A DNA stretch of 64,000 bases, from NCBI GenBank assembly GCA_031296915.1, contig JAVDPC010000013.1, positions 106,726-170,725 on the forward strand, written 5' to 3'. Made by a program: the position numbers and the translations under genes. The stretch's first letter is position 1. Each line of letters starts with the position of its first letter. Below the pieces are notes generated by a model, which was not told the DNA's origin, did no database searches, and worked only from the letters and a program-made list of their open reading frames with translations. The stretch is from Cerasicoccus frondis. Lineage in GTDB: Bacteria; Verrucomicrobiota; Verrucomicrobiia; Opitutales; Cerasicoccaceae. Shown here piece after piece: positions 16,451 through 25,385 of the stretch.

Positions 16451-17883
16451 GCCTTGCCTCCTTCCGTAGTTGTGCTTTCTGTTGCAAAGTCACTCTGCGA
16501 TGCAGAGTCCAATAGTTTTTTAACCTGCGCGCGGCGCGGGGCGAATTGCCAGACCGGGCTGCAAGCGCTGCGGGCGACTTCGTCCGCGAAGTGCAGCATG
16601 CCTTCGAAACCGGCGAGCGGGATCTTGCGCTCGTGGTTGTGGTCGCAGAAGGCGACGCCTAGCTTGAAGGCGATGGGGCGCTCTTTGACGCCGCCGATAA
16701 AGAGGTCCACATCCTTTTCGAGGACGAACTTCGCGAGCTCCAGCGGGTTGGAGTCATCGACGATCACCGTGCCGGGATCGCAGATTTCTTTGAGCTGCTC
16801 GTAGTCTTCGGCGCTGCCCGTTTGCGTGCCGGCGAGAACCGTCTTCATCCCCAGCGCGCGTAGTGCAAGCACCAGCGAGAAGGCCTTGAAGGCGCCGCCA
16901 ACGTAGAGCGCGGCTTTCTTCCCCTTGAGCTGCTTCTTGTATTGCTTGAGCTGCGGCGCGTATTTCGCGATCTCGGTGCGGACCAGCTCTTGCGCGCGCT
17001 CCATCAGCGCTGGGTCACCGAAGTGTTCGGCGGCGGTGTAAATGGCGCGTGCGGTGTCTTCGAATCCGAAGAATGAAACGCGCTCGGATGGTATGTTGTA
17101 GTGCTGCTTGAGCAGCTTGGACAGGTGGGTCATCGACCCGGAGCACTGCACCAGGTTGAGCGAAGCGCCGTGACACCGGCGAAGGTCATCTACGCGACCA
17201 TCGCCGGTGATCGTGGCAACTACCTGAATGCCAATCCGCTCAAAATATTCTTTGATCATCCATGCTTCACCGGCGATGTTGAACTCACCGAGCAGGTTGA
17301 TGCTGTAGGGCTTGATGTCGGACGTGTCACCCGTGCCGACGAGGCGGAACGCTGCTTCGCAGGCGGCTTGGTAACCGCTCTTCTTTGTCCCCTTGAAGCC
17401 CGGCGAATCGACGGGGATCACGTCGATGCCGGACTTGCGGGACACACTCTTGCAAATGCGTTCTACATCGTCGCCGATCAGGCCGACGATGCAGGTGGAA
17501 TACACGAAAGCCGCTTTGGGCTTATAGAACTCAATCAGCTCGAGCAGGGATTTTTCGAGCTTCTGTTCCCCGCCGAACACCACTTCCTTTTCGGCCAAGT
17601 CGGTCGAAAAGCTGTTGCGGTGCAACTGGGGGCCAGAGGAAAGGGCGCCGCGGATATCCCAGTTGTAAACGGCGCAGCCGATGGGCCCGTGAACGATGTG
17701 CAGGGCGTCGGCGATGGGATACAAGACCACACGAGATCCACAGAACGCGCAAGCGCGTTGCGTGACGGAACCGGCCGTACTTTTAGTGTCGCATTTAAAT
17801 GCCTTGCCTGAACCTTTGGTCCAGACTTGGTCAGTCCGGTCGTCGAGAACGTGGATAGCATCAGGTGTGGTTGCGGAGTCCAT
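16447..17883 (-). CDS. nifE: nitrogenase iron-molybdenum cofactor assembly protein
   Basis: 478 aa counted from the ATG at 17883; the frame stays open upstream to 18114, but that part reads through the spacer repeat and has no family similarity, so the internal start MDSATTPDAIHV is chosen. NifD-like scaffold subunit with RACAFCGSRVVL (C45, C48), HIVHGPIGCAVYNW (C70) and STCIVGLIGDD. It forms the NifE2N2 scaffold with NifN. nifE follows the ferritin gene across a spacer holding a four-helix-bundle gene on the opposite strand, so whether nifE is still co-transcribed from nifH, or has its own promoter, is open. Confidence 0.96.
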   Translation of the reverse strand: MDSATTPDAIHVLDDRTDQVWTKGSGKAFKCDTKSTAGSVTQRACAFCGSRVVLYPIADALHIVHGPIGCAVYNWDIRGALSSGPQLHRNSFSTDLAEKEVVFGGEQKLEKSLLELIEFYKPKAAFVYSTCIVGLIGDDVERICKSVSRKSGIDVIPVDSPGFKGTKKSGYQAACEAAFRLVGTGDTSDIKPYSINLLGEFNIAGEAWMIKEYFERIGIQVVATITGDGRVDDLRRCHGASLNLVQCSGSMTHLSKLLKQHYNIPSERVSFFGFEDTARAIYTAAEHFGDPALMERAQELVRTEIAKYAPQLKQYKKQLKGKKAALYVGGAFKAFSLVLALRALGMKTVLAGTQTGSAEDYEQLKEICDPGTVIVDDSNPLELAKFVLEKDVDLFIGGVKERPIAFKLGVAFCDHNHERKIPLAGFEGMLHFADEVARSACSPVWQFAPRRAQVKKLLDSASQSDFATESTTTEGGKA

Positions 17884-17894
17884 GATGGCAAAAA

Positions 17895-18393
17895 AATGAG
17901 GAATTAGGAAATCAGAATGAGGGAAATAGGTTGATCTGGATCGGGAATAACAATTGATTGTGCGAGTGAGTGATAAACCTAGATTTGACCTTGAGGAGCG
18001 GACAGCCAAGTTTGGTGAGGCAGTGATAGGTTTCACGAGAAGTCTGACAGTAGACCCGATTACGAAGCCGTTGATTGGCCAGGTAGTTCGCTCTGGATGC
18101 AGTGTCGGAGCCAATTACTGCGAAGCGGACGATGCCCACACCAAGAAAGAGTTCCGTCAGAAAATCTCGTATTGCCGAAAGGAGGCCCGAGAGACCAAGC
18201 ACTGGCTTCGAATGATCGCAAAAGCCTGCCCGGAAAAGCGGGATGATTCCTTGGTTCTGTGGAAAGAGGCTCATGAGTTGAATCTTATCTTTTCGGCGAT
18301 TATTCGTAACAGTGAGGAGTGAAGAATGAGGGATTGTAGAATTCTCGTGTAACCGTCTCCTCATTCCTCATTCTCGTTTCGGCATTCCTCATT
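17895..18393. mobile_element. palindrome-bounded cassette carrying a four-helix-bundle gene
   Basis: Perfect 10-bp arms AATGAGGAAT (17895-17904) and ATTCCTCATT (18384-18393), with a second nested pair AGAATGAGG (17913-17921) and CCTCATTCT (18366-18374). These ends match those of the short elements at 14935-15033 and 20446-20508, which have only a loop between them. The cargo is one gene on the plus strand, opposite to all surrounding nif genes. The right arm overlaps the last codons of the ferritin gene. Mobility is inference from this layout; no target-site duplication was identified. Confidence 0.5.
17954..18322 (+). CDS. four-helix-bundle protein (23S rRNA IVS-encoded/S23 family)
   Basis: 122 aa. 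Recognised by the family pattern: RFDLEERTAKFGEAVIGF at the start, then the QVVRSGCSVGANYCEADDA stretch (residues about 43-61), SYCRKEARETKHWL (near 73-86) and a last helix EAHELNLIFSAII. Proteins of this family occur inside 23S rRNA intervening sequences and, much more often, as stand-alone genes of unknown function; relatives (Avd) are accessory to diversity-generating retroelements. No reverse transcriptase or variable repeat is seen nearby. The gene lies alone, antisense to the nif genes, inside palindromic arms. Confidence 0.9.
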   Translation: MIVRVSDKPRFDLEERTAKFGEAVIGFTRSLTVDPITKPLIGQVVRSGCSVGANYCEADDAHTKKEFRQKISYCRKEARETKHWLRMIAKACPEKRDDSLVLWKEAHELNLIFSAIIRNSEE

Positions 18394-18901
18394 CCACCGT
18401 GAGCGGAGCTTCATTGCCCGTCAGGGTTTTCACAATGTGGCGGTCCAGGTTGTAAGAGGCACCGGAGCATTCGGCGCGACGCGTTAGGGTAACCATGCTA
18501 CCCGTCCAGGCTTCTTCTTCGACTTGCTCTTCGATGAACTTGAGCAGGAGGGGCTGGACGTAGTAATCTTTCACTTCGAGCGAGATTTCGTAGCAACGAT
18601 GGATCGCTTCAGTGTTGTAGCGCTCGAGGGTTTCGGCGTGCTGGGCGACATCGAGCAGCTTGCTGAAGTCTGCCTTAGGCGCTTCCATGGCGGACACTTC
18701 GGGCAAGACGCCGCGGTCGGCCAAATGTCCGAAAAACTTCTCGGCGTGTTCGCGCTCTTCTTCGGCTTGCTTGAAGAAAAACTCAGCGTAACCAGCGTAG
18801 TCCTTGTCCTGGCACCAGAGGGCCATCGCAAAGTAAGACTGCGCGGCAAACAGCTCGTGGTTGGCCTGGTCGTTGAGCGCTTTTTTAATCGTTGGGTTCA
18901 T
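18389..18901 (-). CDS. ferritin (FtnA-type)
   Basis: 170 aa non-haem ferritin. Ferroxidase ligands are visible: E16 in NHELFAAQSYFAMA, E49 and H52 in QAEEEREHAEKFF, and the later FIEEQVEEEAW helix. It would oxidise and store iron in the cytoplasm as a 24-mer. It lies between nifK and nifE on the same strand, about 130 bp after nifK with a strong hairpin in the gap. A ferritin inside the nif run suggests iron supply to, or buffering for, FeS and FeMo-cofactor assembly. The 3' end overlaps the right arm of the palindromic cassette by a few bases. Confidence 0.93.
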   Translation of the reverse strand: MNPTIKKALNDQANHELFAAQSYFAMALWCQDKDYAGYAEFFFKQAEEEREHAEKFFGHLADRGVLPEVSAMEAPKADFSKLLDVAQHAETLERYNTEAIHRCYEISLEVKDYYVQPLLLKFIEEQVEEEAWTGSMVTLTRRAECSGASYNLDRHIVKTLTGNEAPLTVE

Positions 18902-18967
18902 AGAATCGTTCGTTGATGGTGTGTTTACTTTGCTGCGATATATTTAAGAAAAAAGGGTTGGGGTAAC

Positions 18968-19006
18968 GGGGTGCGGACGCCGAATCCCGTCAACGGTCCG
19001 CACCCC
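18968..19006 (-). terminator. strong hairpin between nifK and ferritin gene
   Basis: GGGGTGCGGAC (18968-18978) pairs perfectly with GTCCGCACCCC (18996-19006), an 11-bp GC-rich stem with a 17-nt loop. On the minus strand it follows nifK by 25 bp; a T-run appears only about 13 nt after the stem, so it may be a partial terminator or an RNA-stabilising 3' end rather than a full stop. Confidence 0.5.
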
Positions 19007-19030
19007 TTTGGCTGTATTCTTGCTTACTAA

Positions 19031-20404
19031 CTACAGGACTAATTCAATTTCGTGGTCCGGATCTTCGCGGTCGCGCTTGTCGAAGAAGGCATCCGTGATC
19101 TTCTCGAGGATGCGCATGCCGCCTTGGTAACCAACGGTGGGGAAGGCGCGGTGGCCGACGCGGTCCATGATCGGGAAGCCGAAGCGGACGAAGGGAACAT
19201 CTTCCGTTTTGGCGACGAACTTGCCGTAGGTGTTACCCATGAGCAGGTCGACCGGATTGGCCTTGATCCACTGGTGGAGGTAGTGGATGTCGCTGAAGGC
19301 CTTGATCACGCAGTCTTCGTTGACCGGATCGATGATTTCCTTCATCTTCTTTTCCCACTTTTTACCGGGGGTGCCGGTGACGACGATGGCCGGAACCATG
19401 CCGAGCTCGACGAGGAAGCTAACCATGCTGACCAGGTGATCCGGGTCGCCGAAGATCGCTACCTTCTTGCCGTGCGTGTATTGGCTCATGTCGCTCATCA
19501 TGTCGACCAGGCGGCCGCGTTCCTTTTCGATCTCGGACGGGACGGAGGTGTCGCCGGCGAGACGCAGGGCGTCGATGAATGCATCGGTGGTTTGCACGCC
19601 GATCGGAAGCTCGAGCACCTTGCTGGGCACTTTGCACTTCTTTTCGAGCGACTCCACAGCGGAGGTGCTGGCCAACGGGCCGAGGCCCAAGCTGAGGAAG
19701 CTGTCACCGGTCGCCTTCAGCTCGGCAACCGTTACGCCGCCATCAGGATACATATGATATTCACCATCGAGCGGACTGTCGAGCACGTCGGAAGTATCCG
19801 GAGCCATGATGTATTCCACACCCACACCGTCAGCCAGGCGCTTGAGTTCGCGCATGTCTGCGGGTTCAACCCAGCCGGGGAAGATGTTGACTACATTTTT
19901 GGTTTCGCCAGTGGACTCCGCGAAGTAATCGACGAAGGCCTTGCACTGGTTAGCGAAACCAGTCACGTGGCTGCCGACAAAGCTAGGAGTGTTCGCGTGG
20001 ATAACCGTCTTACCTTCCGGGATGATGCCGTCTTCGATCGACTTCTTAATGATCATCGGGATGTCGTCGCCGATAACCTCAGAGAGGCAGGTCGTGTGGA
20101 CGGACACCACTTCAGGATCGTAGATGCTGAAGATATTGTTCAGCGCGGTCTTCAGGTTGGCGAGGCCACCGAAAACGGAGGCGCCTTCTGTGAACGAGCT
20201 GGTGGTGGCCACTACAGGTTCTTTGTGGTGGCGGGTCAGGTGGCTGCGGTGATATGCGCAGCAGCCTTGAGACCCGTGAGAGTGCGGCATGCACTTGTTG
20301 ACGCCCAGGGATGCATACATTGCGCCAATGGGCTGACAGGTCTTGGCCGGGTTGACGCGCAGTGCTTTGCGCTCCCGAATTTCTGCCGTAGTTCCTTCTA
20401 ACAT
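19031..20404 (-). CDS. nifK: nitrogenase molybdenum-iron protein beta chain
   Basis: 457 aa. P-cluster cysteines can be placed: C23 in KTCQPIGAMYASLG, C48 in HGSQGCCAYHR and C106 in HTTCLSEVIGDD. It is clearly shorter than the roughly 520-aa beta chain of Azotobacter because the N-terminal extension that wraps the alpha chain is missing; this is the form of anaerobe-type (group II) nitrogenases. Forms the alpha2-beta2 dinitrogenase with NifD. The gap to nifD (about 108 bp) contains a palindromic spacer element. Confidence 0.98.
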   Translation of the reverse strand: MLEGTTAEIRERKALRVNPAKTCQPIGAMYASLGVNKCMPHSHGSQGCCAYHRSHLTRHHKEPVVATTSSFTEGASVFGGLANLKTALNNIFSIYDPEVVSVHTTCLSEVIGDDIPMIIKKSIEDGIIPEGKTVIHANTPSFVGSHVTGFANQCKAFVDYFAESTGETKNVVNIFPGWVEPADMRELKRLADGVGVEYIMAPDTSDVLDSPLDGEYHMYPDGGVTVAELKATGDSFLSLGLGPLASTSAVESLEKKCKVPSKVLELPIGVQTTDAFIDALRLAGDTSVPSEIEKERGRLVDMMSDMSQYTHGKKVAIFGDPDHLVSMVSFLVELGMVPAIVVTGTPGKKWEKKMKEIIDPVNEDCVIKAFSDIHYLHQWIKANPVDLLMGNTYGKFVAKTEDVPFVRFGFPIMDRVGHRAFPTVGYQGGMRILEKITDAFFDKRDREDPDHEIELVL

Positions 20405-20445
20405 GGGAAATGCTTATTGAATGTTCTACTCTTTGTTTTGATTAA

Positions 20446-20508
20446 AATGAGGAATTAAGAAGTCCGAATGATGATGAATTCTTCATTCTGTTTTCGTCAT
20501 TCCTCATT
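20446..20508. repeat. palindromic spacer element, nifD-nifK junction
   Basis: Arms AATGAGGAAT (20446-20455) and ATTCCTCATT (20499-20508), identical to those of the cassette at 17895-18393. The left half reads on as TAAGAAGTCCGAATGA, as at 14935. It would fold as a hairpin in the nifD-nifK transcript. Confidence 0.75.
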
Positions 20509-20512
20509 CCCA

Positions 20513-22168
20513 TTAGGCGGTGACGACTTCAGCCTTTTCGGCAGTTTCCTCACCAGTGTTGCGCCACGGCGGAGTGGCCAACTTCCAGATCTTGTTCGAG
20601 GTCATGCGGTCGATGTCCTTGAAGAAGTTAACCGCACCCTTGAAACCAGCGTATGGACCACCGTAGTCGTAGGAGTGAAGCTGCTTACAAGGCACGCCCA
20701 TCTTTTCGACGATGTATTTGTCCTTAATGCCGGAGCCGATGACGTCGGGCTTGTAGAGCTCGATGAGCTTTTCCATTTCGTAGTGCGAAATGTCGTCGAT
20801 CACGAGCGTATCCTTGGCCATCTGGCGCATCATGCCTTCGTAGTCGCTGAACTCGAAACCGCTCTCTTCGAGGGACTTCTTCTTGACCGGCTTGGCGGCG
20901 TCGAAGCGAGTTTCGTCGGCGGTGATGGTGAGCTCTTCGATGTTGCGGCTGTCGGCGTCGATCTTGATGTTCGGCAGCACGTCGCGGCCTTCGTAGTCGT
21001 CGCGGTGAGCGAACTCGTAACCAGCGGCGATCACCTTCATGCCCATGTCCTCGAAGAGGTCCTGGTAGTGGTGAGCACGGCTGCCACCCACGAAGAGGGC
21101 TGCGGTCTTGCCAGTGGTACGGGTCTTCACGTCTTCCACGACTGGGCGAACCTCGGCCATTTCCGCAGCGATGACTTCTTCGACGCGGTCGATCAGTTCT
21201 TTCTCACCGAAGTATTGAGCGATCTTGCGCAGGGACTTCTTCGTGCCTTCGAGGCCGATGAAGTTCACCTTGAACCACGGGATGCCGAACTTTTCTTCCA
21301 TCATCTCGGCCATGTAGTTGATCGAGCGGTGGCACATAACGACGTTGAGGTCGGCCATGTGGCAGTTCGTGATGTCATCGTAGCTGACGCCGCCGGAGAG
21401 GGTGCCGATGATCTTGATGCCGCAGAGGGCGAAGACACGGTCGATTTCCCAGGCGTCACCACCGATGTTGTATTCACCGAGGATGTTGATCTTATACTTG
21501 TGATCGACTGGGGTGTCGTCGACGCCGATCATGTGCTTGAACACACCGTTGTTGGCGATGTGGTGACCAGCAGACTGGGACACACCCTTATAACCTTCGC
21601 AAGAGAAGCCAAAGATGTTGATGCCGAGCTTTTCCTTCATCTTGCGGCAGACCGAGTGGATGTCGTCACCGATCAGACCAACCGGGCAAGTGGCGTAAAC
21701 GCTGATCGCCTTGGGCTTGAACTCGTCGTAGGCTTCCTGGATCGCGGCTTCGAGCTGCTTTTCCCCACCGAAGACGATGTGGTCTTCCTGCATGTCGGTG
21801 GACATGCTGTATTGGAGGAAGTTGGTTTCACCCGGCTTGCGGATCTTGTTCATGTTACGACGTGAGAGCCAGCTATACCAGCCACAGCCGATCGGGCCGT
21901 GAGTGATGTGGAGGACGTCGTAGATCGGCCCGATGACCACACCCTTACAGCCAGCATAGGAGCAGCCGCGTTGGGTGATAATGCCAGGTACGGTCCGGCT
22001 GTTTGCTCCGATTTCCGCCGGCGTGCCGGGGGTCTCGTTGACGAGCATTTGCTTGCCGCGTTTGCGCTGAGTCTTCTTGGGATAAGCCTTCAGCATCTCT
22101 TCGCGGGCCTCCGCTGCGGTGGGACCGTATGGTCCCATCGGGGAGTCATTTGTCGCTTCTTCGGACAT
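20513..22168 (-). CDS. nifD: nitrogenase molybdenum-iron protein alpha chain
   Basis: 551 aa, longer than the roughly 490-aa Azotobacter chain. P-cluster ligands C69 (RGCSYAGCKGVV), C95 (HGPIGCGWYSW) and C161 (YATCPVGLIGDD) are present; FeMo-co ligands are C279 (VVMCHRSINYM) and H498 (QLHSYDYGGPYAGFKG); the catalytic-face His lies in AGHHIAN near 202. The extra length is an insertion of about 55 residues near 398-455 (from LPNIKIDADSRN to RQMAKDT), typical of clostridial/anaerobe-type NifD. With the short NifK it points to a group II/III-like Mo-nitrogenase. VnfD/AnfD are ruled out by these residues and by the absence of a delta-subunit gene. Confidence 0.98.
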   Translation of the reverse strand: MSEEATNDSPMGPYGPTAAEAREEMLKAYPKKTQRKRGKQMLVNETPGTPAEIGANSRTVPGIITQRGCSYAGCKGVVIGPIYDVLHITHGPIGCGWYSWLSRRNMNKIRKPGETNFLQYSMSTDMQEDHIVFGGEKQLEAAIQEAYDEFKPKAISVYATCPVGLIGDDIHSVCRKMKEKLGINIFGFSCEGYKGVSQSAGHHIANNGVFKHMIGVDDTPVDHKYKINILGEYNIGGDAWEIDRVFALCGIKIIGTLSGGVSYDDITNCHMADLNVVMCHRSINYMAEMMEEKFGIPWFKVNFIGLEGTKKSLRKIAQYFGEKELIDRVEEVIAAEMAEVRPVVEDVKTRTTGKTAALFVGGSRAHHYQDLFEDMGMKVIAAGYEFAHRDDYEGRDVLPNIKIDADSRNIEELTITADETRFDAAKPVKKKSLEESGFEFSDYEGMMRQMAKDTLVIDDISHYEMEKLIELYKPDVIGSGIKDKYIVEKMGVPCKQLHSYDYGGPYAGFKGAVNFFKDIDRMTSNKIWKLATPPWRNTGEETAEKAEVVTA

Positions 22169-22193
22169 TGAAATTACCTTTTTTTTGAATTTT

Positions 22194-22269
22194 GAATTAT
22201 GAGTTATGAAGTATGAATTATGAAAAAAAGACCTGATGTAGTATTTTCATAATTCTGCATTCATAATTC
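22194..22269. repeat. nested palindrome in the nifH-nifD gap
   Basis: Outer arms GAATTATGA (22194-22202) and TCATAATTC (22261-22269); inner perfect 12-bp arms GAATTATGAAAA (22215-22226) and TTTTCATAATTC (22244-22255). Built from repeated GAATTATGA words, like but not identical to the other nif spacers. A stem-loop after nifH often raises nifH mRNA over nifDK; that role is inferred. Confidence 0.7.
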
Positions 22270-22273
22270 TGAA

Positions 22274-23266
<993 letters not shown>

Positions 23267-23320
23267 TTATTTTCTAAATTTAACGATTTCTAGGTCGCCA
23301 AAATCCGAGCCAATTTTCCG

Positions 23321-23363
23321 ACATTTACGTTATGCGTAGGCCCGAATCCTACGTAAATGTAGG
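23321..23363. promoter_or_regulatory. dyad between nifH and nifA, candidate enhancer/operator
   Basis: ACATTTACGT (23321-23330) and ACGTAAATGT (23351-23360) are perfect 10-bp inverted arms; inside, GTAGG (23336-23340) pairs with CCTAC (23348-23352), and CCTACGTAAATGTAGG is itself a dyad. It lies about 130-170 bp upstream of the inferred nifH start site, the usual range of a NifA enhancer, but it is not the canonical TGT-N10-ACA; the nearest match is TGT-N10-ACG at 23358-23373. Confidence 0.5.
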
Positions 23364-23521
23364 AGCCCTAACGTCATTAAAATTCGTTTTTTGAGGGTCA
23401 AACTTCAGTAGAAAACCGAATGCTATAAATTTGATTCATACCCTCTGAAGTGTATCCCCCGAACAAGCACTTCATCTACTTAAACGAGCCGTTAAACTCT
23501 CTTATACATTAAGTATCCTGC

Positions 23522-25189
23522 ATGTCTCGGCGCCCTATAAGCTATGTAATGACGGAAATGACAGATACAGTAGAAGTAGACTGCCACGAATCCGGATGCG
23601 CCTTGTCCCGCGAAGGGCCAACCTTGGAAATGCTCAACCATTCCACGGGGATTAGCTGTCGCTCGATCCAGGAGCTGAGCCTCCTCTTCGCAATCAGCCA
23701 AACCCTCGAAAAAAGTTTCGACTTAACCGACATCGTCAAGCCCGTCCTCAAGCGCATGCAGGACTTCATGGGTCTGGAGCGCGGCACGATTGCGGTCATC
23801 AACCGCGATACTGGCGAATTTGTGCTTTCCGAGGCTATAGGTATTCCCCGTGAAGTGAAGCCCGATGAGTATCTGGAGTTCACTAGCAGCCAGTTAGAGA
23901 AAGTCGTGGCAACCAAAGAACCGGTAGTCGTCGCCGACATCACGCGCTGGGCCATTAACAATGGCGCTGCCCACGCGATCCTTGAAAAGCTGAACCTAAC
24001 TGAAGGCGTCGGACTCATTTGCGTGCCCCTTAAATTTGAAGACGACGTCATTGGCACGCTCAGCATCGAGCGCCGTCGCAACCGCAACTACGGCTTTGAG
24101 GCTGATCTGCGTTTGCTGTCGATGATCAGCTCGATCATTGCACAAGCCGCGCGCTTACGCCAAGACGCCGCCGAACAGATCCAAAGTCTGCGCGCAGAGA
24201 ACGACCGCCTCCAAGCAGAGATCGCCAACAACTTCCGCCCCACGGGCATGATTGGAAATTCCGCCGAAATGCGTGGCGTTTATTTTCATATCGAGCAAGT
24301 CGCCACCAGCGTGACCACGGTTTTAATCCGTGGCGAAAGCGGCACTGGTAAGGAGCTCGTCGCCAAGGCGCTCCACGAAAAGAGCCCGCGCAGCAAGCGG
24401 CCGTTTGTGAAGTTTAACTGCGCCGCCCTACCCGACTCTATTATAGAAAGCGAATTGTTTGGCCACGAGAAAGGCGCCTTCACCGGCGCACTCGCCATGC
24501 GCAAGGGGCGCTTCGAAACCGCCCACGGCGGCACGATCTTCCTCGACGAAATTGGTGACATCTCGCCAACCACTCAAGTCAAGCTCCTCCGCGTTTTGCA
24601 AGAAAAGGAATTCGAGCGCGTGGGTAGCCAGGAGACCATTCACACCGACGTACGCGTCATCGCCGCGACCAGTCGCAACCTTGAGCAGATGATTGCCGAC
24701 GGCACGTTCCGCGAGGACTTGTATTACCGCTTAAATGTGTTCCCGGTTTACATGCCGCCACTGCGCAGCCGTAAGTGCGACATTCTCCTGCTTTGCGATC
24801 ACTTCATTGAAAAGTATTCACGTCAAATGGGCTCCAAGCCAGCCCGTATTTCCTCCGCCGCTATAGATTTGCTCATGAGCTATCACTGGCCCGGAAATGT
24901 CCGCGAGTTGGAGAACTGCATCGAGCGCGCCGTCATTCTCGCAAAGGGGCAATCCGTCAAAGCCCATCACTTGCCGCCCACTCTCTATAAGAAAGACGCC
25001 AAGGAGAGCGCCGCTGTCGCCACGCTTGAGGAGTCCGTCCAAGCATTAGAGCGCGAGTTGATCGTCGACGCCCTGAAGGAAACCGGCAGTAACATGGCCG
25101 AAGCTGCGCGACGCCTGGGCCTGACCGAGCGCAAGATCGGTCTACGCGTTCAGAAATACAGCATCTGTCTGGATCATTACCGTGGCTGA
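23522..25189 (+). CDS. nifA: NifA-type sigma54-dependent transcriptional activator
   Basis: 555 aa. N-terminal GAF domain (about 50-215), a short helical linker, an AAA+ domain with Walker A GESGTGKE (271-278), the sigma54 contact loop GAFTGA (318-323) and Walker B FLDEIGD (340-346), and a Fis-type HTH at the C-terminus (GSNMAEAARRLGLTERKIG). It would bind upstream of nif promoters and activate RNA polymerase-sigma54. The linker before the HTH lacks the CxxxxC motif of oxygen-sensitive NifA; instead three cysteines (C21, C26, C46) lie ahead of the GAF domain. No nifL is seen. ATG 23522 has no clear Shine-Dalgarno; ATG 23549 is an alternative. Confidence 0.93.
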   Translation: MSRRPISYVMTEMTDTVEVDCHESGCALSREGPTLEMLNHSTGISCRSIQELSLLFAISQTLEKSFDLTDIVKPVLKRMQDFMGLERGTIAVINRDTGEFVLSEAIGIPREVKPDEYLEFTSSQLEKVVATKEPVVVADITRWAINNGAAHAILEKLNLTEGVGLICVPLKFEDDVIGTLSIERRRNRNYGFEADLRLLSMISSIIAQAARLRQDAAEQIQSLRAENDRLQAEIANNFRPTGMIGNSAEMRGVYFHIEQVATSVTTVLIRGESGTGKELVAKALHEKSPRSKRPFVKFNCAALPDSIIESELFGHEKGAFTGALAMRKGRFETAHGGTIFLDEIGDISPTTQVKLLRVLQEKEFERVGSQETIHTDVRVIAATSRNLEQMIADGTFREDLYYRLNVFPVYMPPLRSRKCDILLLCDHFIEKYSRQMGSKPARISSAAIDLLMSYHWPGNVRELENCIERAVILAKGQSVKAHHLPPTLYKKDAKESAAVATLEESVQALERELIVDALKETGSNMAEAARRLGLTERKIGLRVQKYSICLDHYRG

Positions 25190-25385
25190 GCGCCGCTCGT
25201 AGTCCTTCGCCTCAAATTCTTGGAATCATTTTATTTCACACATTATTCTATCAATTATGCGGCGCCCGAAAGCGTTGATGTAAAAACGTCGAATTTTTGA
25301 GAAGACGCAGTTGTGCTCCGGCGCGAGTTGCGTAAGGTGGAATCCTGAATTCAAAACAGCGTAACCCCAACTCAAATTTTGACGT

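Noticed and set aside
17884-18114. N-terminal extension of nifE
   Set aside because: The extra 77 codons translate the palindromic spacer and the antisense of the four-helix-bundle gene and match nothing in NifE; ATG 17883 gives the normal protein length.
17954-18322. Diversity-generating retroelement (Avd-like accessory gene)
   Set aside because: No reverse transcriptase, template repeat or variable repeat is found within the window around this gene.
18389-18901. Ferritin as a bacterioferritin or encapsulated ferritin
   Set aside because: No haem-ligand methionine pattern of bacterioferritin, no encapsulin gene or targeting tail nearby; the sequence fits ordinary FtnA-type ferritin.
20513-22168. 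Alternative (vanadium or iron-only) nitrogenase
   Set aside because: NifD ligands and insertion fit the Mo enzyme, nifE/nifN/nifV are present, and there is no delta-subunit gene (vnfG/anfG).
23451-23465. NifA enhancer TGT-N-ACA in front of nifA
   Set aside because: The spacing is 9, not 10, between TGT and ACA, and the site is on the nifA side, far from the nifH promoter.
25190-25385. Possible small gene or terminator after nifA
   Set aside because: No frame with coding character and no stable stem followed by T; only a weak GAGCGCCGCTC dyad at the nifA stop.
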